Source: Seriola aureovittata (Eukaryota; Chordata; Actinopteri; Carangiformes; Carangidae). From it: DNA of 64,000 nt. The stretch is taken from NCBI RefSeq assembly GCF_021018895.1, contig NC_079382.1, forward strand, positions 16,947,501-17,011,500, in the 5' to 3' direction. This document shows positions 46,684 through 58,393 of this stretch, piece after piece. The notes beneath the pieces were generated by a model that worked only from the letters and a program-made list of their open reading frames with translations, was not told the origin of the DNA and did not search any database. Position 1 is the stretch's first letter. Every line of letters starts with the position of its first letter. The position numbers and the translations under genes are program-made.

Positions 46684-46755
46684 AGGAGGAATGAGAGAAG
46701 AGAAAAGAAGAGAAGAGAAGAGAGGAGAAGAGAGGAGAAGAGAAGAGAGAAGAAG
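46684..46755. repeat. (GAGAA)n pentamer array, imperfect
   Basis: It is a mixture of GAGAA and GAGGAGAA units. Confidence 0.92.
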
Positions 46756-46863
46756 AATAAAAAGCAGTGGAGAGTCGAGAGAAACCAGGGGGGAAAAGAG
46801 GGGACCAGAAAAAAAGAAGTGCTGTGTTAAAAAGCTGAGTCCACCAGAGCAGTCACAACAAAT

Positions 46864-46866
<3 letters not shown>

Positions 46867-46900
<34 letters not shown>
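46867..46900. repeat. (CT)n array
   Basis: It is 34 bp with one A interruption near the right end. Confidence 0.94.
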
Positions 46901-47093
46901 TCTTCATTCTTTCTTTCCCTCTCTCCCTCTGACACAAGCTGGCCTCAGTAATACAATAAAGGACTTGGCTCAGCTCTGTGCGTCTGTATGCATGAAAGTG
47001 TGTGTGTGTAAGGTAGACGACACCTCTTACTCCCTACTCTCTGTCTCATCATTGCAGCTGTTCCACAGAGGTGTGTTTCAATATATCACCCTG

Positions 47094-47095
<2 letters not shown>

Positions 47096-47137
<42 letters not shown>
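47096..47137. repeat. (CA)n array
   Basis: It is 42 bp and pure. Confidence 0.94.
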
Positions 47138-47139
<2 letters not shown>

Positions 47140-47569
47140 TCCCTGCTTAATAAGCGGTATTCAGAGCTCCTGGGTTTATAGAAGCTGAAACTGCATTCCT
47201 GCACAAAACTGGAGCCTTTCTTTCTTTCCTTCAGTCCTTCTTCATTTCTTTCTTTCTTTCTTTTTTCCCTCCCTTCTACCTTCTTGCCTTCTTTTCCATT
47301 TCTTACTTGCTTCTATATTTCTTTAACTACTTGGCTACTTCCCCTTTTTTCTTTAATTTGAAGTGCAGTGCTGTACTTATTAATTTAAAAATATATATAT
47401 TTTCATTTCATATTAATTTCTCCTCTTTCCTTTATTCCCCCATCAATTTCTTTTCTTGATCCTCAATTCTTCCTGTTTCACTTCCTTCATTCTTCAGACA
47501 AACACTCGGTTGAATAACCTGAAGCAGGTTGATGTGTTGTACAAAAAGATTTAGACTAATGCGCATCAC

Positions 47570-47825
47570 TAGAGCTGAAGCTATGGGACTACACCAGAAC
47601 ATCAATTATTCGTTTCAGTCACATTTCAAACAAAAAATGCCACAAATTCACTGATCACAGCTTCTCAAATGTGAAGATTTGCTGCTTTTCTGATTTTGTT
47701 ATGACTAGAAATGGATCACCTTTGGGTTTTGGACTTTAGGTAATATAAAACAAGAAAATTATTTTTTCAATGTTTTCCAGCCAAAACGATTAATCAATAA
47801 TGAAAATGACTGTTAGTTACAACCA
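47570..47825. mobile_element. AT-rich MITE of the same family, fuller copy
   Basis: It runs from 'tagagctgaagcta' to 'ctgttagttacaacc', whose ends are roughly inverted. Inside are 'cagcttctcaaatgtgaaga', 'tttgctgcttttctga', 'tttgggttttggac' and 'acgattaatcaataatgaaa', all features shared with the copies near 21.6, 50.7 and 58.3 kb. Confidence 0.55.
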
Positions 47826-48758
47826 CAAAACATGAATGACTCAAGGAAACTATTCTTTAAATTCTAATAGTCAAGGGACCTGCTGCTAAAAGTGTAAATA
47901 CTATAGTATACTTTGCTTTAACTATCCTTTACAATGACTAGATATCACACTGAATGTGAGCAATCTGTCAGTGATCCAATGTTTTTCATATGTGGATACA
48001 ACAGGAAGCAGAATGAAAGGCAGAAAAGAGAAGAAAAAGAGGAAAAGGAGCCGGAGGAGGAAAGTGGACACCTGGATGAGTCCTGAGGCTCTGCAGGGAG
48101 GAGGAGAGAAACCAAGGAGGAGGGAGGATGGGTAGAGGGGTGGGCAGCTTCTTTCAGCTGTCCTCTCATACGGGTGTGTATGTGCTGCTATGTGTGCGAG
48201 TGTGTGTGTGTATGGTCCATATGTGCATTAGTGCTGGAGGACATGAACAGGGGGTCATACCAGATGGACATACACAGACACACACACAGATGACAGATTC
48301 CGCCCAGTAGCATCATGTAGCCACAATTCAGCAGCTCTCCTGCATGCATGCTATTCCACATACAGTGTTCTCACTTTCAGAGCTCTAACATATGAGCAGA
48401 AGGAGCTTTTGTTCGGGAAGCTGAAGTGAGCTTTTCTGTCCAATTATGCAAAACAAAACAAAGTTTATCTAAGATTTGTTGCTATTGCTCTCTCAATTAC
48501 ATGGCTCCAAATAGTTCTTCTGAAACGCAGATTTAATCTTCACAGATATTCTGTTATCTACCTGTACATCAAAAACAGGTGTTCTGCCTGTGATTGCAGA
48601 TGGGAAACACCTGCTGCAACATCACAGGCTGGGATGTGGCCAGGAGAGCAACATGCCCAAACATCCCACCCCATACGGAGCAATGCAGCACAGTTCTAAT
48701 GTAAATTTTTGATTCAAAAAAGCTAAATACTTCAATTACTTTGAAAGATTTACGGCAG

Positions 48759-48914
48759 TAGGGCTTCAAATGGCAATGTCAGGAAATAGTGAAAAATGAC
48801 TGTTGCAATATCCGACATAAAATGACTCAAATAATTAATTGAATACCAAAATTCTTGTCATTAATTTTTTTGTCAACCAACTAATTACTTCACTGGCTAA
48901 TTGTTGCAGCTCTA
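48759..48914. mobile_element. AT-rich MITE, TAGGGCT...GCAGCTCTA family
   Basis: The 156-bp segment starts TAGGGCTTCAA and ends TTGCAGCTCTA, which are inverted copies. It has an AATTAATTG-rich interior. Related sequence ('ggattgctgcttttc', 'tttgggttttggac', 'acaaaacaagcaatttgaag') recurs elsewhere in the window. Confidence 0.6.
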
Positions 48915-49199
48915 CTGGTTAATGTCAACATGTATAATGAAGACCTAAAATTGGACTTTATGTATTTCTGCTACTTGTCACGTCTACACAACATCATTTC
49001 TGTTAAGAGTGGATCCTGCAAAGCACTCAGAGGCAAATTGTGTCTATTGACCCCAATCAACCTTTCACTCTCAACACACACACACACACGCTCCCAAACA
49101 CACAGGTACACATTCTCTCTCACTCTCACACATACACACAAATACACTCCACTTAATATCCTTAGCACTCCACTCACCACTCATCCAGTAAACTAGCTG

Positions 49200-49202
<3 letters not shown>

Positions 49203-49256
<54 letters not shown>
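49203..49256. repeat. (GT)n array
   Basis: It is 54 bp and pure. A short CA run lies 115 bp to the left, at about 49075-49089. Confidence 0.95.
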
Positions 49257-49258
<2 letters not shown>

Positions 49259-49429
49259 GCTGAGGTGAAAGGTTAAATGATGGCCATTAAGATTCATCTC
49301 TGAGTTCACTACCAGCAAACCAAATTCCCACATACACACACTCACTCACACACACAGACAGAATCAGATAAGTGTGGGCTCTGTCAGAGTGCAGCAATTG
49401 TCTCTCCTCTTCTGTTTGTCTCTCGCCTG

Positions 49430-49535
49430 TCATTTAGGCCAATTCAAATCACTGAATGCATAATGAATGCAGTAATTGCAGCGCTAAAGCAGCGCTAAAA
49501 ATCAGAGATCACAACAAGCTACTCGTTCTGTTGCT
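49430..49535. promoter_or_regulatory. candidate intronic conserved/enhancer-like segment
   Basis: It is a compact non-repetitive stretch with 'tgcataatgaatgcagtaat', followed by a tandem 'gcagcgctaaa' pair at about 49479-49499. Its regulatory role is a guess based on composition only. Confidence 0.2.
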
Positions 49536-49958
49536 TCTCATTTTTTGGTTCTAAATTCCTGTTTTGTTGAATAGTTTAAGCGAGAGGTGAACAGCGTGTT
49601 TTATAATTCATGCATGAATCACTTTTTGTCCAGATGACCATCTCTTTGTGGATCTGCTGTGACATGGCGTCTAAACATTTCATCATATTCACCCTTTCTC
49701 CCCTAATGCTGTCTCATGGGATGAATAAAGAGCGATGAGGTGGAGAGGGTAAGGGAAGGATAAAGTGATGATTGAAGTCATTACATTTTCACACCTACAG
49801 ACTGGAAATCGCCAGCAATTTCTGAGTTTCACTGTGTTTACAGCTCAAAAAGTGTGTGAGTGTGTTTCTTTATGCCTCTGACTAATTGACTGCCTGACTA
49901 ACAAGAAAGTAACTGGCTGACTGACAAACTGTCTCATTTTCTTCAATCTGAACTTTCT

Positions 49959-49959
<1 letters not shown>

Positions 49960-50012
<53 letters not shown>
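49960..50012. repeat. (CA)n array
   Basis: It is 53 bp and pure. Confidence 0.95.
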
Positions 50013-50014
<2 letters not shown>

Positions 50015-50226
50015 GCATGATGACTGAGTGGACCCTGTGTCAATCCCAGCATGCCTCTCTGCTATGAGGCAGGAGATTCTGTCATCACCACAGTTACTGT
50101 CAGGACGCATCATCAGTAGCCGTGGCAACTAATTAAGACCTGCCTGTCAGGTCTGTGGTCAGTGTGTATGTGTGGAAACATCTACGAACGCACAAACACA
50201 TTCATATCATTAACTACCTACCATAA

Positions 50227-50228
<2 letters not shown>

Positions 50229-50279
<51 letters not shown>
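50229..50279. repeat. (CA)n array
   Basis: It is 51 bp and pure. Confidence 0.95.
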
Positions 50280-50281
<2 letters not shown>

Positions 50282-50639
50282 CCCGTACAGCCCAAGCTAC
50301 TGTATCTGCCAGTAAGCATCTCATCAGCATACACAGTGCATTACTCAACACGACTCACCAGTCATTAGTCACCCACACACACAACTGCTTCACGCATACA
50401 TTTTAATCCTTATGGAGACGATACTCATGTGGAATTTATTGGTTTCATTTTATTTTCATTGCTCATCAGATATTTAATCAAATAAGTTGTGGCAGTTGCA
50501 CAAAGTCTTTGGTATGTGTGATGTTTAATCATAATGTTTGGTAGTGTGGACTGATGGTAGAAGAAAAACGTTATTTACATTGTTTACTGTTAAGTTTAAG
50601 TCGTGTATTGAAAGTGTTACTTACGTATATATTAGTCCA

Positions 50640-50763
50640 TTGTAAGAAAAATAATTGTGGCTGTATATCATTGTCAATCGAATATCTTTGGGCTTTGGAC
50701 TTTTGGTCAGACGAATGGTTAAAAAATGACCACTGCATTAATTGATCATGAAAATAAATATTT
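50640..50763. mobile_element. AT-rich MITE fragment next to the hAT element
   Basis: It contains 'tatctttgggctttggac', 'ttttggtcagacgaatgg' and 'gaccactgcattaattgatc', which fit the central and right parts of the family. The copy is cut off by the hAT insertion's flank. Confidence 0.45.
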
Positions 50764-50771
50764 AGATAAGT

Positions 50772-51414
50772 AGGGCTGGGACGATTATCCGACGTAATCG
50801 AGGTTGTCGATTATAAAAATGATTCGACGTGGAATTTTAGTGTCGACGCGTCGTGTAAAACCACTCAGGGTAAATGTTCATAGAACAAAACCGGAACTTT
50901 CTAATGGGACCGTTTATATCCATCGTCTTTGGTTTACCCGGATACAAGCGCAGCGCACGGACTGGGACAACGCGGTGACGTAATTGAAGTCATTGACTAC
51001 GTGAATGATTTGCGTCTGTGTAAATCTATTTGAACAACACGGCGGCTTCTACCAGCAGTACGACGGAGCGTGTGGAGCAACACGCGGCAAAAAAGGCTCG
51101 TACACGGTCTTCCAAAGTTTGGGAATACTTTAATCTTGACACCAACAGTGCGGTAGACTGCAGACTCTGCAAAGTGCATCTGGCATATCTCTCGAGCACG
51201 ACAGTCATGCACGAGCACATAAAGAGGAAACACCATGGTGCAGCGAGTCAAGATGTTGGACGGGGCAAATTGTTATATTAAATGACTAACTTGAAAATAA
51301 TTGCAATAAAATTACTGTTAGGTTAATAAAAAAAATAATCGTTAGATTAGTCGAATAATTGAAAAAATAATCGCTAGATTAATCGTTTAAAAAATAATCG
51401 TTTGGGACAGCCCT
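50772..51414 (+). mobile_element. CpG-rich hAT-type element carrying only a BED zinc-finger region
   Basis: The 643-bp element has termini AGGGCTGGGACGATTAT and, inverted, AGGGCTGTCCCAAACGATTAT. It is flanked by AGATAAGT (left) and AGATAAAA (right), a slightly decayed 8-bp target duplication. The right arm carries three subterminal AATAATCG repeats and the left arm several CGATTA-type motifs. The interior is far richer in CpG than its surroundings (for example gtcgacgcgtcg and acgacggagcg), so it was probably inserted recently. It codes for a BED finger but there is no room for a transposase catalytic domain. It sits inside an older AGTA-rich repeat. Confidence 0.82.
51024..51281 (+). pseudogene. 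BED zinc-finger reading frame of the hAT element, no ATG
   Basis: The frame is open from the stop at 51021 to the stop after GKLLY. It contains the classic hAT N-terminal BED pattern: a basic stretch [15 protein letters not shown], then CRLC, then HEHIKRKHH. The cysteine pair has spacing C-x2-C. The histidine pair HIKRKH follows about 15 residues later, giving a complete zinc ligand set. The position where translation would start reads TTG (51030), and the first in-frame ATG falls inside the finger, so in a fish cell this frame is not obviously translated. The transposase dimerisation and catalytic parts are absent. I treat it as the truncated first exon of a hAT transposase, not as a host gene. 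Confidence 0.7.
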
Positions 51415-51419
51415 AGATA

Positions 51420-51560
51420 AAAGTAAAATCTACGTTTGCAAGGTAACTTGTAACTATAGCTGTCACAAAAATGTAGTGAAGTTAAAAGTACACTGAACTA
51501 CAATTACCTCAAATTGACACTGAAATACAGTTCTTGATGTACTCAGTTTTCACACCACTG
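51420..51560. repeat. fragment of the AGTA-rich element
   Basis: 'gtaacttgtaactatagctg', 'cacaaaaatgtagtgaagtt' and 'aaaagtacactgaac' match the right half of the element at 25929-26744. The hAT insertion at 50772 abuts it. Confidence 0.5.
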
Positions 51561-51797
51561 GAGCAAATGATTCAATTTCTTAAATTCACTTTTGACGATG
51601 ATGGACTACTTTCTGTCTGTCACTATAGCTCTCTCAACACAAACTAATGCATGTTGTCCAGTTAACTAAACAACATTAAAATCATGTTTCAGCCAGTTGC
51701 TTTCCCTCTTACACACTAATACTAGTGAGTGTCCAAATCCGTCCACACCACATTAAGCAGTGAATGCAGGTTCACTGACGGAAAGCTGTGCATATTT

Positions 51798-51824
51798 GTG
51801 TGTGTGTGTGTGTGTGTGTGTGTG
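51798..51824. repeat. (GT)n array
   Basis: It is 27 bp and pure. Confidence 0.93.
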
Positions 51825-52647
51825 GTCAGTAATGAGGTGTGACTAGTGCGTGTCAGTGAAAGTTGAGTGATCGGCATAATGAGCAACAGAACATAGAGGG
51901 AAAGAGAGGGCAGACAGGAGAAGAAAGAGAGGAGATGTGCAAAACAGGAGGAGGAGGATGTATTAATTTCTTTTTCATAACGATTGATTACACATCTAAA
52001 GGCAGCCTGTGGTATTTGATGCTGCTGGATATGTGAACGGACAACTGAAGAATAAGTCAGGAATAATGTTGGTCATGTAATCTAACGATTAAAGAGCAAC
52101 TCTACACTACATCCACTTTTTTAAGTTAGTAAATTATGTGTATCGTCACATCTAACATAAATTGATCCTGGTCACATTCCATAGTGTTCATTACAACAGC
52201 AATTATTTTCCTTTTTTCCACAGAAAAAAAGAGTAATTCTATTCTCTAGACTTTCTCAAAAATCTGGTACACCATGAATCCTGAATTATGAGGCATTGTC
52301 ACGTTAAGTGCTCTTAAGATATGTTTACATATGATAATTACTGGCTGATTTTGAATGGACAATGCTAATATTTAACTTTTGTGTGTGAAGGCACAACTAT
52401 TACTTCAGGCTCTTATAACTTGACATATATGACATGAACCATGGATTTATCTAAGATCTAAGATTTATGTCAGCTTTAAAAGGTGGGTCAGGTGAAAAGT
52501 GGCCTGGCTGACTGAGGTTAAATCTTAACAGCTCCAGCCAAAAGCTGAAAAATGTGAAACCGAATCAGGCCCCTGAAAGACAAACAGACTGATTTCACAG
52601 CAGAAACCGACCAATCTCTGCAATGGATTCCAGCCAGTTAGCAATGT

Positions 52648-52649
<2 letters not shown>

Positions 52650-52700
<51 letters not shown>
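52650..52700. repeat. (CA)n array
   Basis: It is 51 bp and pure. Confidence 0.95.
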
Positions 52701-52704
<4 letters not shown>

Positions 52705-55700
52705 AGAACAAAGAACAAAGTCCAGTTCTCATGTCTCCTTCTGTGTTAATATAGGTTAACAACTTGTGCAGGTCAAACTGTAGCCTAGCCACAACTCCAA
52801 ATTGAAAAGCTAGCGGTGCATTCTGGTCTTTTTTTCACATGGTAGCAGTGAGTGTGTTTGAGAGCATTAAAGCCAAACAGGGCACAGATTGATGGAGAGG
52901 AAAAACTCGCCTTACAGAGCAAGATCAGACAAAGAAAATCCGGGCACTGCATCCTATCAGACGAGCATAACTTTCACTCCCTCCCTCTGTCTCGCTCCTC
53001 TGTTGTTATCTGCAGATATGGAGGAGGTAAGGAATGAAAGAGTGCAGCTGCAAGTGTTTGTTGTGTCAGTCCGCTCCGGTCCGCGCTGTTTTTGCGTAGT
53101 TCCTTATCACACTTCAAGCAGCTCTTGCTCCGTCTCCCACACACTTTTTCTCTTCCCACTTCTATTCTATATCATTTACTCCCATTTCATTCTCCTCCAT
53201 TTCGTAAAGGATTATAGTCCGTGTCTGTGCCACTCAGGTTAGGGGCTGTAACACAGATCTAAATAGCATCTTATCATGGTTATAAGCCATCTACAGTATA
53301 TCAGACTGCTCTTTTCTGTTCTACTTTCTTAAATTCTGCTTTATTCTATTCTGTGCAGAGGAAACATTATTACAAAACAAACTGCTTTCATATCCACTTC
53401 TACAGTATATTGGTAGAAAATGCTAAGCTACAAGACCAAATAGTGCTGACACTAACACTCACAAAATTCTTTTCTGCTGGATTTATACATCAAATCCAAA
53501 AATATATTTCTGTAAATCTGTTAGGGTTGCTTCACATCGTAACAAACTGTAAAATGGTAAGAAATTGCAACTTTGCAAAGCTAACGGCCATGAAAACAGA
53601 CTGGTAGCAACACAGTCCTGGCTGTTGGCGGTTGGGTTCAACAGAGACCTCATCACTGAATTCAATTCCCATGCATGAGGCTACTGGTTTTAAGGCAATC
53701 TGATTTGCAGCTAGAATTTAACTGCCACTGTTCATGGTCAAATATTGAAATAAATCTTCTGCACACACACTGTACACATTGTTCAAAACAGATGACAACA
53801 CTGGTTTAAAGCAGTGTCATAGGGTGATTTTTCAAGTCTACAAATTACCCTTGAAAATAACAATAAAAGGTGATTGTGACATCAGGGGAAGTGTTCGAAA
53901 TTACCTTACTGAAAAAGCCAACAAAAAAGAAAAATGGTATTATGGTCCCAAGATACATTAAGCTTAAGTGCATTAAACCATGAGTCATTATATTGTAATA
54001 ATACACCAAACTGATATCACAGCAGCCAAGAAAATAAATTTAAAGTTCACTTTAGAAGTCAGGACAGCGTGTTCTTAACATAACAGAGAGAATAAAAATG
54101 AAAACTTAGTCTTCTGTCAAGCCCACTCTTGTTCACAGTGTCATTTAGAAAAAGTTTGGTTTTCTAATTTGTTCTCACAAGTAGGTGGAGGTTTCACACT
54201 GTTCTAAGATGCGTTGGTTGCAAAACAACATCAGGCTGTGGATTTTTTTCTTTGGTTTAAAAAAAAACCCGCAATATGATTAAAATGACTCATGCTATTG
54301 GGAAACCCAGGAGACAGAGCTGCATGTTGAGTGGCTTTCTCTGTCTCGAAAATCATCCCACAAACATGACATTTAGATCAAACTATTTATTTTACATTGA
54401 CAAAGTTGAGGATCCAGATAACCCCCCTTCACTTGCAGGTTTCCCTTTTTTCCCCATAAGTAGCTTCAAGGTTATAAAAGTTTTATTTTACAGTATTTGA
54501 CATATCCAAGGTTTCATTAAAGCTCTGAGTGAAATATTCAAACCCATGCTATCAAAAAGAAATATTCTACATGTCTTATGTATCATTTAATGTGTACAAT
54601 GTTTACCTCCGCAGCATGAGTTCGTAATGACTGATGCAGAATTTTAACTAATCAACTAAAAATGAGCAGCCAGTACTAAATCTAATTCCATTTACAACAA
54701 ATGTTAGACAATTAAATGTTCTACATCTTTGTAGAACACTTTGTGTGTGCTTTGTGTGTATGTGTGTAATACATGCGTGCATTTTTGTATTTGTATAGTC
54801 ACCAAAAGCTCTTGCAAGCTTATAGAAAAACTCACAACTTTGCTAAAATATATGAATATGATTATATATCACAAAGCTTGGTCCGTTTGAACTTTAGAAA
54901 ATGCTCAGGGAAAATGATTAAATCTGGTATCTTTGAGTGAAATAATACACCAAAGAACAAAGAGAAGTGTCCACCTACTAACATTATGTAAGCTGAGCTG
55001 TTGATGAAACAACAACTCTTCAACAACTTTAAATGATCACATAAGAGGTTGTTTCAACACCCAAAATATTCAGCCTTATCTGTGAGCTGTCGGCTAAGTT
55101 ATGGGCATAAACACTGGTGAAATACAAGGTGTGTTTGAACTAAGAGTGGTGCTCCATCTATGTCATTATGGGTCCATGTATAATTTAGGAACAACCAAGT
55201 AGAAGTATTTCCAAACAATGATAACAGCAGCTCATTACAGCTGGCTTTGCTAGTGGAATGTTAACTTTGTGTAAAGGACATATGGTTTAAAATAAGAAAA
55301 CTGTATTAAGAAAATTGACTCTGACATTTAAACGTGTATCAGTCTGTACCCCCACCACTTGAAGTTGTGTCATGTAAGTAAAGGAGAATCCATTGGATCT
55401 ACGATACAAGAGAGCAGTCCTTGAGGATGGATACTGTCGAATAGACTATATCCTATTATTAGCAACACTAGATAGACCCTCTAATAGCAGATTATTTTCC
55501 TATAAGCCTACATGAAGTAAAATCCCTGCCATGACCTGTTTTATTCAGTCCACATTGATAGGCTTTCACATCAACAGCTCAACATCTTCACCAGTTATGA
55601 TAAAATAGTAATGTGTAGTTCATACACACAGCTAGAAGTGAATTCACTAAAACCTGAAGTCACTCTCCATCTCCTTCTCTACTACTGCTGCTGCCTCGAT

Positions 55701-56050
55701 TAAAGTCCCCCTCACCCCCACCCCCCACCCCTCTTTCAATCTCTCTTGCTCTCTTTGGACCACTAACCTTGATTCACTGTTCTACTCGACTCTGCCTCGG
55801 GCTGGGACTTGCATTCTTGCACACACATACACACATACACGCTAAACACAGACACGTGTACAGATGGGCACATTTACAAGCAAACACACAGCGGCATACG
55901 CTGAATGGGAGATCTACACATGTATTTGACCATGGTAAAGTAGAAGTGGTTAGTTTGGGGCCAGTGTGAGGGGAAAGTGTGGCTAACCGAAACCACATGT
56001 GGCTGACGCGCTCGCTCTCGCTCTCTGTCCAGAGGTATGTGAGCCTCTGG

Positions 56051-56054
<4 letters not shown>

Positions 56055-56103
<49 letters not shown>

Positions 56104-56114
56104 ATGTGTGTGTG
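56055..56114. repeat. (GT)n array
   Basis: It is 42 pure bp, then GCGAGTGTATGTGTGTG. Confidence 0.94.
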
Positions 56115-56176
56115 AGGGGGAGGTGTGATACAGAGCAAACGGCAGAAAGAGAGGCAGAGTGAGCTCATAGCTTGAC

Positions 56177-56360
56177 TTTAACCTTTATTTATCCAGGGAA
56201 AAGTTGTGTCGAGCAGACATGCTGTTTTCTTGCCATGCTGCTATACATTCACATGGGAGCTGCTCTACTGTAACCAGTTTTTTACTGGGGCACACTGTAG
56301 CAGTGCCAACAGACGGGTCAGGGGTTAAGTGCTTTGCTCAAGGTCAGAGTTACTATGGTA
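56177..56360. repeat. 'cctttatttatccaggg' dispersed repeat
   Basis: It begins 'aacctttatttatccaggga', continues 'gtgtcgagcagacatgctg' and ends near 'aggggttaagtgctttgctc'. All of these are motifs of a fish dispersed repeat. The same closing 'ttgctcaaggtcac' motif is found near 11055. Confidence 0.5.
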
Positions 56361-57460
56361 GTTACTAAATCCACTTCATAGGTAAGAAAATGCTGTTTAT
56401 GTGTGACACAATAGTTCTTAAAGATCCCAATGTCTGCATCCAAAGTACTACAAAAAGGGTTAAAACTTCATTCTTAGTTTGAGTATAGCTAATCACATAC
56501 TCAAAGGGATCTCCATAAAATATATTTTTGCGTCTACTAAAAGACGACTACAGTAGTAATTTCATTGGGGGTCACAAATGCTTCTGCTAAACCACAGCTA
56601 ATGATAATGTCAGGGTTGCTGCATTGACAACCTCAACTATAATAAATATGTCAGTGAAACCTCCTACATTGCATTGTTAACAGCAATTATGTATGTGCAA
56701 AACTCCTGCACCTTTAAACCTGGATCTTATTCCCATAATTGTGGCATTTCCTGTTTGAGATCTGGGCCCTGTTTCACCAAATCTCCAACATGCAACCTGC
56801 AATTTGCAACATGACACAACACAAAGTTTAACCAATGAAATCAAACACCACACTTGAGACTCACGCGATAGTATACAACAGCCTTGTAGGTCTGACTAAT
56901 TTATCTGCAATTTTAGAATGAAAAACATTTGTGAAAATGCTGCCATTTGCAGTCTACATGTAAGTAGTGCTTGCAAATTGCCCCTAGGTAGCATGACTCC
57001 AGCGAAACAGCACACGCATCCTGCATGATTCCAAATAAACTTAAATGTTACATAAATCATTTCAAATGTTTGTCTCAAGAGTCCAACCATAAACATAGAA
57101 AATAGACCCCTTCCTCATTTTGCATGGGGATCTCATTTCAACAAACTAGCAAATGATAACAACAATGGGCAGAGATAGGGGCTGTTTATACCACCAAACA
57201 TCAACACATTTTTCCTGTTCAGAACTTAACACACAAAGACTGCAGTAGCTGTGTTTCACAACCTGTACTTAACTTCATACAGCTCACTTTGTAATGAGGG
57301 ACTAACCCTGCAAGACAGAGCGACGCTGTGTGTTATGGTAGTTTTGTGTGCATGTGTGTGTGTGTCTGTGTGTGTGAGGTTGAGTGTAAGAGACAGTTTA
57401 TGTCATGGGGAGGCAGCGCTGTATCTGTTAACCGTTACTCCAACAAGACAGCTCGCTTGG

Positions 57461-57461
<1 letters not shown>

Positions 57462-57549
<88 letters not shown>
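57462..57549. repeat. (CA)n array, long and pure
   Basis: At 88 bp without interruption it is the longest pure dinucleotide array in the window. Confidence 0.96.
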
Positions 57550-57550
<1 letters not shown>

Positions 57551-58189
57551 AAGCACACACGAGAATCACACACAGACACTTCATTTACCTTTGGCCCAAT
57601 ATAGACATAGTGACAGTTAACCTAGCCACTTAATACAAAGAGACAGTTTCTTCTACAAAGACTTATATTCGCGGGGAGGGCAGGGAGGGTTAGTGTGTGT
57701 GTGAGTCAGAGTAAATCTGGCTGAACTGAAAACAGAGCAGAGAGAAAACACTAACAAAAGAATTCCAGAAAGTGGGTGAGAGAGATAGTGAGACAGAGGA
57801 AAAGAAGGACAGAGAGCGAGAGAGAGACCTTGACGAGAGGCAGGAGGGGGTGAGGCAGATACGAAGGGGGTGAGAGTGTTTTGTGCCAGCATGACCCTGT
57901 AGAGAAGAATTTGCTCTTCAGTTTTTGAGATAAAACATACAGATACATGATTGCTTTGTTTAGTAACTTTGTTTACTGACATCAACTTGTACTGGTTGAA
58001 GTAAATTACAATTATTCTTGTTTCAGTTTTCATTGTGTAATTTTACTGTTGTTTGAGTAAGTTTTCACTAAAGTATTGCATCAGATTCATAATTAATGTT
58101 CTCATCCTCTCCCTCTGAGACCGTAAATGTAATTTTGCATTGCATGAAATCTTTCTTAAAATTTGTATTGAGATAAATCATTAGTTAAA

Positions 58190-58393
58190 CCTTTATAGAG
58201 TTAAATGATTAGTTTAAACTATGAATTATTTGACAAAAAAATATTTGTCAACTGTTGGAAAGTTGTTTTTCAAGCAAATATCCTTGGGTTTGGGTTGTTG
58301 GTTGGACAAAACAAGCAATTTGAAGAGGCCGCCTTGGGCTTTTGGAACTTGCGATGGACATTTTTAAGATGAATGATTATTTGCAGCTCTAAA
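58190..58393. mobile_element. AT-rich MITE copy (degenerate)
   Basis: It contains 'tccttgggtttgggttgttg', 'gttggacaaaacaagcaatt' and 'ggccgccttgggcttttgg', and ends 'tttgcagctctaa', matching the family terminus at 48914. Confidence 0.55.

Larger units (their letters stand above)
37242..50763 (-). other. ptprk: ptprk intron 1, middle part
   Basis: There is no exon. It contains many CA/GT arrays, a diverged 145-bp-offset duplication at 39029-39236 and a 'ccctaaccctaacc' repeat at about 40560-40800. A tRNA-like A/B box pair lies at 40939-40985, and a 21-base poly-G at 44028-44048. Small inverted-repeat elements lie at 47570-47825 and 48759-48914. Nothing nameable is seen at 37242-38900, 41080-43380 or 45360-46440. 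Confidence 0.7.

Noticed and set aside
51024..51281. A host ZBED-like gene
   Set aside because: The finger lies within hAT termini, lacks an ATG before the zinc ligands and has no other domain, so it is transposon debris.
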